Positions 12,580-19,400 of a stretch of 21,629 nucleotides of DNA are shown one piece after another. Position 1 is the first letter of the stretch, and every line of letters begins with the position of its first letter. Source of the stretch: a virus; the IMG/VR virus record IMGVR_UViG_3300020723_000030, positions 1 through 21,629 of that record, one strand, 5' to 3'. A program made the translations under genes and the position numbers. Below the pieces are notes generated by a model. That model was not told where the DNA came from, did not search any database, and saw only the letters and a program-made list of their open reading frames with translations.

Positions 12580-15500
12580 ATGGCTATTGATTCTACAACG
12601 TCTAGTACACAAAATACTAGCAACGAAACGTATTTTGATCCATCTGTTGTAAAAATAGGTGATAAGGAAATTAACCGACCTTATGATATGGGTGGAAAAA
12701 ATGAATTTGATCCATCAACTGCTGTAAAAGTACAAGATGCAGAAAAACCCAAAATTGGTAAACCTGTAGATACACAAGAATTTGATCCATCAACTGCTGT
12801 AAAAGTTGAAGAACCTAAAGAACAAGATACTACATGGAATGATATATATGGTGGTCGCTATACACCACAGCAGAAACTCATTTTAGATAAAATAAAAGAT
12901 CCAGAGGAAAAAAATAAAGTAGTTAATCAATCTTTTGCTCAATATTTAATGCCAGAATTGTCTAATGATACTATAAGACAAAATTGGCCTTCAATAAGAT
13001 CTGCTATTGGTAAATCTAAACTTAGATTATCTGAAGAAGAATTAAAAAATCTAAGTGATACTAAACTAGCTAATGAAATTAATAACTCTTTAGTTACCGA
13101 AAAATATGGTGAAATTAAACCATTTACTTGGCCTAAAGCATTATTATCTGTGCCTGCAAACGTAGCATATCAAACGCAACATAGTATGTTTTGGAAAGGT
13201 TTAAATAAACCTGGGTTAGATATAAAAAAAGCTACAGCAGAAGATTTCAAAACATTACCAGATGAAGTACCACAAGAATATTTAGATGATCCTACTGGTA
13301 CAGGCTGGATTGCAAGTCCTGCAATAACAGCAGGTGCTTATAATATAGCTGCTGGTTTAATAGAAGGAACTTCTAGCTTAAAAGGTATTTTAGAAACTTA
13401 CGCTTTAGGTTCATTAAGTAAATTAAAAGAAGGTGTGCAAGTTGCAGCAGAAACTAGTAAGGCTGCCAGTGAATCTTTGGCTATTGCACAAGCAGAAAGA
13501 GCTGCACCAGAAGTTATAGCTGAAGCTGCTACAAATGTAGCAAATGCACAACAAAAGTTTGATATAACTAAAAAGCTATTATTAGGCACAAATGCTTACT
13601 TTGTGGCTACTATGGGCAAAACTGCTTATGATGCAGATAAAAATTTAATTTCTACAGTAAAAGATCCTAACGTTCCTACTGAAGATAAAATATCCGCAGT
13701 TGGTTCTGCACTTTTAGGAACAGTAGCTGCAACCGCTACAGTTTTAGATGGTGCATTAAATTACATAGATGTTGGTAAAGCTACTAAATTTGCTAATGAA
13801 GCCTATGGTTTAAAAGCCTCTGAATTAGCAACAAAAGCAATGCAAGAAGCATTGTTATCTGCGACAATAGAAGAACAAGCAGCATGGCAAAACGTGGCTG
13901 ATCATTATGATGAATTACAACACTTTGAAAATGGTCCAGAAACTTGGCCTTCTCGTGGTGATCTTGGCGGTATAAAAACTAATGCAGAATCATTTGAAGA
14001 TTTATTACCAGAAGAACAACAACAACCAGTTGTTAGAGATAGACCACCAACAGCATTAGAAAAAAAATATGATGGTACTGCATTAAAAAACGCAGTTGGT
14101 GAATTAGAAAGATTAGACGCATCAGGTGAAGCATTTACACCTGCTGAAGAACGTGCAATGGCTCCACGTTGGATACAAGCAGGTGAAGTATTATCAAAAG
14201 ATCCTAGTGCTGGTGCTGTATTAACAGAAAGATTAAAAAACAATCCAAACATTGGATTATCTGATGATCAATCTGCATTACTTTTAAGACACAAAGTACA
14301 ACTTAAAAACGCTTTAAATTCACAAATAGATATTATTAATGATTTTAGCAAAACTTCACAAGAACGAGCATTAGCTGCCAACGAAGCGTATAAATTAAGT
14401 GATCAATTAGTTGAATTTTTAGATGCTGTAAAACGTCGTGGAAGTGAATGGGGACGTGAAGGTAGATGGAGACAAGCTATGGCACAAGAAGATTACACTT
14501 TTGCCACACAATCTACATTATTACGTGCTGCTAAAAAAGGTGCTGAATTAACACCAATAGAAATAGAAACTTTAGCTAAACAAACATCAGAATTAGAGCA
14601 AGCACAAGCAGAATACGATTCATCTGCTAGAGCTGATTTAAAGCAAACTCCAGAAGATACAGTACAAAAGTTTGTTGAAGAAAATAAACCTACTAAAAAG
14701 AAAAATCCTAAAACAAGTAGGACTGAAACATTACGTAAAAAATTATCTGAAACGGCAGAAAAGTCTCGTGCAGCACTAGAAGAAATTAAAAAAGGCGGTC
14801 GTTTATTTGATATACAAGGAGTAGGACCAGAAGCAGCTTATCACGTTGCAGTAATAGGTGCAGATAAAATATATTCTACAGGTTTAGATTTTGTTAAGTG
14901 GTCTGGTGAAATGATTAAAGAGTTTGGTGAAAACATTAAACCGTTTTTAAACAAATTCTGGGAAGATTCTAAATCTAAGTATTTTGTAGAGCATAGAGAA
15001 GCAGCAACCGAGTTATTATCAAACGCACATGAAGTTGGTGATTTATCAACTATTGGAAGTATAGCTAAAGAATTAGCTTTAGGCTTTGTTGCACAAGGAG
15101 AAGATAATGCTAAAAATTTAATCAAATCTGTATTTGAAGAATTAAAAAAAGGCGTACCTGATATAACAGAACGTCAAACAGCAGAAGCTATTTCTGGTTA
15201 CGGAAAATATCGCAAATTAAGCAAAAATGAAATTGTTGCTAAGTTAAGAGATTTACAAGCACAGCAACGTTTACAACTTTCTTTAGAAGATATTAAAGCT
15301 GGTAAAGCACCACCAAGACAAGGTTATGAAAGACGTGTACCTTCTGAAGAAGAAAAATCATTAGCACAGCAAGTTAAGGCTGCTCGTGAAGAAGCTGGAA
15401 TGGTTGTTAAAAAGAAAACCAAAGCAGCAGTTGATAAATTTAAAACTTTAGAAGCGTCATTAAGTAAAAGAATTAATGAGTTAACTAAACAGTTTGAAAC

Positions 15501-17712
15501 TGGTATTAAACCAGAAGGTAAAACAGCAGTTGAAGTACCTCAAAAAATACAAGATCTTAGAGATTTACGTGATCGTATTTCTTCAACGATAAAAGATCTT
15601 GAACCTACTGAACCAACAGAGGAAAAAGTTGTAACTCCAGAAAAAGAATTACAAAATAAAATAAAGGCATTAGATACTTCAATTTCTAAATTAGAAAGTG
15701 AATTACAAGAAGGTAAAATAAGACCAGATGAAAAAGAGCCTTCTAAAGTAACAAGTCCTGAATTAGAAGAAAAACAAAAGTATTATCAAAGCCTTAAAGA
15801 TTTTAGGAAAGAGTTACGTGATTTAGAAAAACCTAAACCAGAACCTGTAGTAGAAAAAACTCCAGAAGAAAGACTTAACGAGAAACGTCAAAAGTATCTA
15901 AAAAAGCAAATAGATGATTTACAACGTCAAATAGATACCAGAGTAAAAGATGCTAATACTAAAACATCGCCTAGTTACAATGCAGACACAGAAGCATTAC
16001 AAGCAGAACGTGATGAATTAAAAGCAAAGTATGATGAGATATTCAAAAAGGCAGGTTTATCAGATTTAGAAAGAGAAAATCGTTATAACACGTATTTAGA
16101 TAGCAAAATTAAACGTTTAGAAGAAAAAATAAGAAATAACGATTTTGAAGAAGAAGCTAAAAAACCACCATTACAATTAAGTAAACAAACTTTAGAAAAG
16201 AAAGCTAAAGTAGGACAGTTACAAACAGAAATAACACTTAATCGTGAAAAAGCTCGTTTAGCATCTAGATCAAAAGGATTAAAATTATTAACCGCAGCTA
16301 GCGATATAGCACGAGCTTCAGCATTATCTGGTTTAAGTATATTCGGTAAATTGTTTTCTTTTGGTGTTGGACGTTTAATTGAAACTGGTTTAGCAGAACC
16401 TGCTGGAATTATATTAAAACAAGTGCCTGGTTTAAGAGACTTGATGGCGGCTGCTACTTTAGAAACAGGCGGTGAAACAAAAGCATTATCTACATATTAT
16501 ACTAAATGGGCTACAGAAGGATTTTCAGAAGGATGGAGTATATTAAAAAATAAAGGCGTAGGAAGATTAGATGCTGAATTAGGAAAACCTATTGAAAATG
16601 CAGTACCTGTTAAGTGGTATGATTATTTTGGTATTGCACACAAAGCAGCAAAAGCACCTGAGTTCGTAGCTAGATTTAATGTCAATTTAGAACGTGGATT
16701 TGCTGACGCTATTGCTAAAAAACAGGATTTATCTGATGAATTTGTACAAGGTGCTATTAGGAAACAAGCGTATGACAGTGCTGCTTCTGAAGTCTTAAAA
16801 GAAAATAGTGATTTTGCTAATTGGGTAAAAAGAATAGAAGCAAATGCTTTAGAAAAAAAACCTGATCTTACACCAGAAGAAGCTGCAAAATTAGTTGTAG
16901 GAACTGGTATTAGGATTTTTCTAACTAAAGGTATTGTTCGTGCTTCTGCTAATTATGTTTCACAAGCTATAGAAAGAACACCTGCTTATTTACTTACTGC
17001 TGGTGTTTATAAAACTATTTATGCTTATAGAGCTGGATTAGAAAATATACCGCCAGCATCATTAAATGCTATAGCTAAAATGTGGAAAGTCGGAGCAGTA
17101 GGTAGTGGCATATTTGCTTTAGGTGTAATGGATGCTTTATACAATCCACCAGAAAAACGCATTGGTGGTGGTTATTATCAACCAGGAAAACGTGATCCTA
17201 AAGATGTTCCATTTGGACACTTAAGAATAGGTGGTGTTGTATTACCGCACGTAGTTTCACACAATCTTTTATCTGAAGTATTCCAAATGGGTGAAACTTT
17301 TGCAAGAGTAGGTCTGCAAAAATTCAGTGAAGGTAAATTTAAAGATATGGATGAATTTACAAAAATTGCTGCTGGATTTGCTGCAAGTTATGCAGGTGTT
17401 GGTATAGAAGCACCTTTAGCTGGTCCAACATATAGAATTTCTCAAGATATTAGTCGTGCTGAGTATAATAAAATAGTACAAGATTCTTTTGCTAGTTTAA
17501 TACCAACCATGTCTGGTCAATTAGCACGTTTAGTTGATCCAAAAACAGGTAAAATTACTTATCCGTTAGATCCTGTAGTACGTGAACCTAAAGGTATTCC
17601 ACAAGCTATAGAGCAAGAAATACCCTTTGCTCGTCAATTAGTACCTTTAAAAAAACCAAAATATATGACAAATAGTTATATATCTAACGTACCCCAAATA
17701 GGTGAATATTAA
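12580..17712 (+). CDS. Giant internal virion protein (T7 gp16-like position)
   Basis: A 1710-residue protein, third and largest of the ejection set (T7 gp16 has about 1320). Residues 18-76 hold three FDPS repeats, two of them near-exact EFDPSTAVKV copies. Ala/Gly-rich weakly hydrophobic helices follow at about 250-300. A very Lys/Glu-rich, probably coiled-coil region spans about 690-1230. A hydrophobic helical region lies at about 1232-1285 (SIFGKLFSFGVGRLIE). Near the C-terminus are further hydrophobic helices (VGAVGSGIFALGVMDALY, about 1505-1522) and VPFGHLRIGGVVLPH. This C-terminal block resembles the 'large polyvalent protein' type domains injected with phage DNA. I find no clear lytic transglycosylase signature, which T7 gp16 has at its N-terminus. 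The role is inferred as an ejected channel protein crossing the inner membrane. The gene is AT-rich (17 G+C in 60 bases at 15541-15600). The start has no Shine-Dalgarno sequence. Confidence 0.68.
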   Translation: MAIDSTTSSTQNTSNETYFDPSVVKIGDKEINRPYDMGGKNEFDPSTAVKVQDAEKPKIGKPVDTQEFDPSTAVKVEEPKEQDTTWNDIYGGRYTPQQKLILDKIKDPEEKNKVVNQSFAQYLMPELSNDTIRQNWPSIRSAIGKSKLRLSEEELKNLSDTKLANEINNSLVTEKYGEIKPFTWPKALLSVPANVAYQTQHSMFWKGLNKPGLDIKKATAEDFKTLPDEVPQEYLDDPTGTGWIASPAITAGAYNIAAGLIEGTSSLKGILETYALGSLSKLKEGVQVAAETSKAASESLAIAQAERAAPEVIAEAATNVANAQQKFDITKKLLLGTNAYFVATMGKTAYDADKNLISTVKDPNVPTEDKISAVGSALLGTVAATATVLDGALNYIDVGKATKFANEAYGLKASELATKAMQEALLSATIEEQAAWQNVADHYDELQHFENGPETWPSRGDLGGIKTNAESFEDLLPEEQQQPVVRDRPPTALEKKYDGTALKNAVGELERLDASGEAFTPAEERAMAPRWIQAGEVLSKDPSAGAVLTERLKNNPNIGLSDDQSALLLRHKVQLKNALNSQIDIINDFSKTSQERALAANEAYKLSDQLVEFLDAVKRRGSEWGREGRWRQAMAQEDYTFATQSTLLRAAKKGAELTPIEIETLAKQTSELEQAQAEYDSSARADLKQTPEDTVQKFVEENKPTKKKNPKTSRTETLRKKLSETAEKSRAALEEIKKGGRLFDIQGVGPEAAYHVAVIGADKIYSTGLDFVKWSGEMIKEFGENIKPFLNKFWEDSKSKYFVEHREAATELLSNAHEVGDLSTIGSIAKELALGFVAQGEDNAKNLIKSVFEELKKGVPDITERQTAEAISGYGKYRKLSKNEIVAKLRDLQAQQRLQLSLEDIKAGKAPPRQGYERRVPSEEEKSLAQQVKAAREEAGMVVKKKTKAAVDKFKTLEASLSKRINELTKQFETGIKPEGKTAVEVPQKIQDLRDLRDRISSTIKDLEPTEPTEEKVVTPEKELQNKIKALDTSISKLESELQEGKIRPDEKEPSKVTSPELEEKQKYYQSLKDFRKELRDLEKPKPEPVVEKTPEERLNEKRQKYLKKQIDDLQRQIDTRVKDANTKTSPSYNADTEALQAERDELKAKYDEIFKKAGLSDLERENRYNTYLDSKIKRLEEKIRNNDFEEEAKKPPLQLSKQTLEKKAKVGQLQTEITLNREKARLASRSKGLKLLTAASDIARASALSGLSIFGKLFSFGVGRLIETGLAEPAGIILKQVPGLRDLMAAATLETGGETKALSTYYTKWATEGFSEGWSILKNKGVGRLDAELGKPIENAVPVKWYDYFGIAHKAAKAPEFVARFNVNLERGFADAIAKKQDLSDEFVQGAIRKQAYDSAASEVLKENSDFANWVKRIEANALEKKPDLTPEEAAKLVVGTGIRIFLTKGIVRASANYVSQAIERTPAYLLTAGVYKTIYAYRAGLENIPPASLNAIAKMWKVGAVGSGIFALGVMDALYNPPEKRIGGGYYQPGKRDPKDVPFGHLRIGGVVLPHVVSHNLLSEVFQMGETFARVGLQKFSEGKFKDMDEFTKIAAGFAASYAGVGIEAPLAGPTYRISQDISRAEYNKIVQDSFASLIPTMSGQLARLVDPKTGKITYPLDPVVREPKGIPQAIEQEIPFARQLVPLKKPKYMTNSYISNVPQIGEY
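12631..12806 (+). repeat. Three FDPS tandem motif repeats in the giant internal protein
   Basis: Two identical 29-base copies lie at 12703-12731 and 12778-12806 (period 75 bases, 25 residues), and a diverged copy begins at 12631. Each encodes (E/Y)FDPS followed by VK. The spacers are charged and look disordered, so the motif may be a repeated short binding peptide. Confidence 0.75.
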
Positions 17713-17858
17713 TGGCAAATAACTTTCCAGATGAAGTAGAATACAATATGGATCCTGCTGAAACAGGCCGTAAAGGATGCCTCATACCTAAGTTAGATGA
17801 TGAGCCAGATACATCAAGCGATTCAGATTGGGAGGACGATGATGAAGCGACGGATTAA
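17712..17858 (+). CDS. Small, highly acidic peptide (48 residues)
   Basis: A short ORF directly after the giant internal protein; its ATG overlaps that gene's stop by one base (TAATG). AGGTGA at 17700-17705, 6 bases before the ATG, is an exact match to the Shine-Dalgarno core, better than most genes here, and supports real translation. The product begins MANNFPDEVEYNMDPAE, has a small basic patch (GRKGCLIPK, residues 19-27, with a single Cys at 23), and ends in about 20 residues that are almost all Asp, Glu, Ser and Thr around SDWEDDDE. It overlaps the ATP-grasp gene by 17 bases in another frame. It has no domain I recognise and is probably disordered. It could be a virion-associated acidic peptide, a DNA-mimic-like inhibitor, or a substrate of the ligase encoded next to it; none is proven. 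Confidence 0.62.
   Translation: MANNFPDEVEYNMDPAETGRKGCLIPKLDDEPDTSSDSDWEDDDEATD
17830..17835 (+). promoter_or_regulatory. Ribosome binding site deciding the ATP-grasp start
   Basis: GGGAGG lies 6 bases before the ATG at 17842 (only 3 before the adjacent in-frame ATG at 17839). This favours 17842 over the longer frame that opens at 17797, whose extra residues overlap the small acidic ORF. The site is inside that ORF, so the two genes are likely coupled. Confidence 0.72.
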
Positions 17859-19392
17859 AGCAGCAGCAGTTAAAGACGCTAATGGCGTACTTCACACCGC
17901 ACGTATGCACGATGATACTGGCGTTGAGGGTGAGCGTGGCTTTCTTTTAAACGACGGCTCATTTGTAGATCGTTATGAGGGTATGAAAGTAGCTCGTGAA
18001 TCTGGTCAACTTATGGACGATGAAGGTCGTGAGGATTTACATAGTCGCATGACTATGATGGATGATTACCCAGAAGATATAGGTGATACTACCGATGAAA
18101 AACAAGATGATGATATTTCTACAAAGACTGTTCTGTTTGTTTGCAATCCACTTTTCGTGGATATGGCTACACGACTTGCACGAGACTTTAAGAAAGTCTA
18201 TCTCTACGTTCCAGTAGCTGGTAGCTTTCCAACCATGAATCATGGCATGGTAGGCTATGGTTTAGAAGGTGTAGAGCTTGTAGATAATATGTGGGATAAA
18301 TACGATGAGATTGATCTCTATGTATTTCCAGACTTAGGTCATGCAGCTTTACAGGTACAGTTAGAGAAAATGGGTAAACGTGTATGGGGTGCACGTTACG
18401 GTGAGGAGCTAGAAATTTACCGTGATGTAACAAAAGAGCTAATGGAGAAAGAAGGCTTACCAGTACAACCTTGGAAGATGATGACTGGTATGAAGGCTTT
18501 GCGTGAATATTTACAGACGCACGAAAACCAGCATATAAAGATTAATAAATGGCGTGGCGTTACAGAATCATTCTTTGCACCTCGCTACGATATTGTAGCA
18601 CCAAAGCTAGATGAAATAGCAGCCAAGTTAGGTGCTTTCCAAGAAGTTTTAGAATTTATTGTAGAAGATGATTTACCAAATAAAGTAGAAATAGGGTTAG
18701 ATTGCTACTGCATAGATGGCAAATACCCTAAAAATACCTTGTGTGGTATTGAAGTTAAGGATTTGGGATACGTGGGCGAAATGATGCCTTACAAAGATAT
18801 ACCTGAGCCTATAACACGCTGGACTGATACAATGGCTAAGTACATGGGTCGTGCAGGCTATAGAGGCTTTTTAAGCAACGAGATACGTATTGGTAAGGAC
18901 AAAGAACCATATATGATTGATGCTACTTGCCGTGCTCCTTGCCCACCTAATGAACTTTATTGCGAGCTATACACTAACCTATCAGAAATTATCTGGCATG
19001 GTGCTAATGGCGTTTTAGTAGAGCCTATACCAGCAGGTAAGTTTGGCGTGGAGGTTATCCTTAAATCTGCATGGGCTGAAAAGAACTGGCAGCAAATCAG
19101 TTTTGATCCTAAGTATCGCAAGAACATCAAGTTATTTAATGCCGTAAAGGTAGATGATAACTATTACATAGTCCCACAAGATGACGAAATGATAGAAATA
19201 GGGGCTGTAGTAGGCTGGGGTGATACCCTAGAAGAGGCCATAGAAATGGTCAAAGAAGCAGGCGATACTATAGAAGGTTATGGCATTAAATTTAACGTTG
19301 GACCAGTCGAGATGGCTAAAGAACAAGTAGCTAAAATCGAGGAGTTTGGCGTATCACCATTTTCCATTGAATCTGAAAAAGAAAAATCTTAA
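17842..19392 (+). CDS. PurD-like ATP-grasp ligase with N-terminal phage domain
   Basis: A 516-residue protein. Residues 1-58 (KAAAVKDANGVLHTARMHDD, then RGFLLNDGSFVDRYEGMKVA and ESGQL) match a small domain common in phages: 'AAv...G.v..g..H......GFv...GrFvdR.EA...A...GQ'. An acidic linker spans 59-95. Then comes a glycinamide-ribonucleotide-synthetase-like body. A Rossmann-like start (TVLFVCNPLF, 96-105) leads to DLYVFPDLGHAALQVQLEKM, like PurD 'D..v.Gpe..l...l...g'. An ATP-grasp fold follows with KELMEKEGLPV, a Lys pair near HIKINKW (231-237) and FIVEDDLPNKVEIGLDCYCI. NEIRI (346-350) and YMIDATCRAP (357-366) lie where metal-binding E and E-x-N-x-R are expected. The C-terminal part (IEIGAVVGWGDTLEEAIEMV to about 490) matches the PurD C-domain. 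Such enzymes join an amine to a carboxylate using ATP; the substrate here is unknown. The D-x-T-x-R variant argues against ordinary PurD activity. Confidence 0.75.
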   Translation: MKRRIKAAAVKDANGVLHTARMHDDTGVEGERGFLLNDGSFVDRYEGMKVARESGQLMDDEGREDLHSRMTMMDDYPEDIGDTTDEKQDDDISTKTVLFVCNPLFVDMATRLARDFKKVYLYVPVAGSFPTMNHGMVGYGLEGVELVDNMWDKYDEIDLYVFPDLGHAALQVQLEKMGKRVWGARYGEELEIYRDVTKELMEKEGLPVQPWKMMTGMKALREYLQTHENQHIKINKWRGVTESFFAPRYDIVAPKLDEIAAKLGAFQEVLEFIVEDDLPNKVEIGLDCYCIDGKYPKNTLCGIEVKDLGYVGEMMPYKDIPEPITRWTDTMAKYMGRAGYRGFLSNEIRIGKDKEPYMIDATCRAPCPPNELYCELYTNLSEIIWHGANGVLVEPIPAGKFGVEVILKSAWAEKNWQQISFDPKYRKNIKLFNAVKVDDNYYIVPQDDEMIEIGAVVGWGDTLEEAIEMVKEAGDTIEGYGIKFNVGPVEMAKEQVAKIEEFGVSPFSIESEKEKS

Positions 19393-19400
19393 CTAACAAC

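Noticed and set aside
12580-17712. Poly-A runs as programmed frameshift sites
   Set aside because: Several runs of 6-8 A occur, but the reading frame is continuous and no alternative frame extends usefully from them; they reflect AAA/GAA-rich codon use.
17797-17841. Earlier in-frame starts for the ATP-grasp gene
   Set aside because: The extra residues come from DNA already coding for the acidic peptide, and the GGGAGG box points to ATG 17842.
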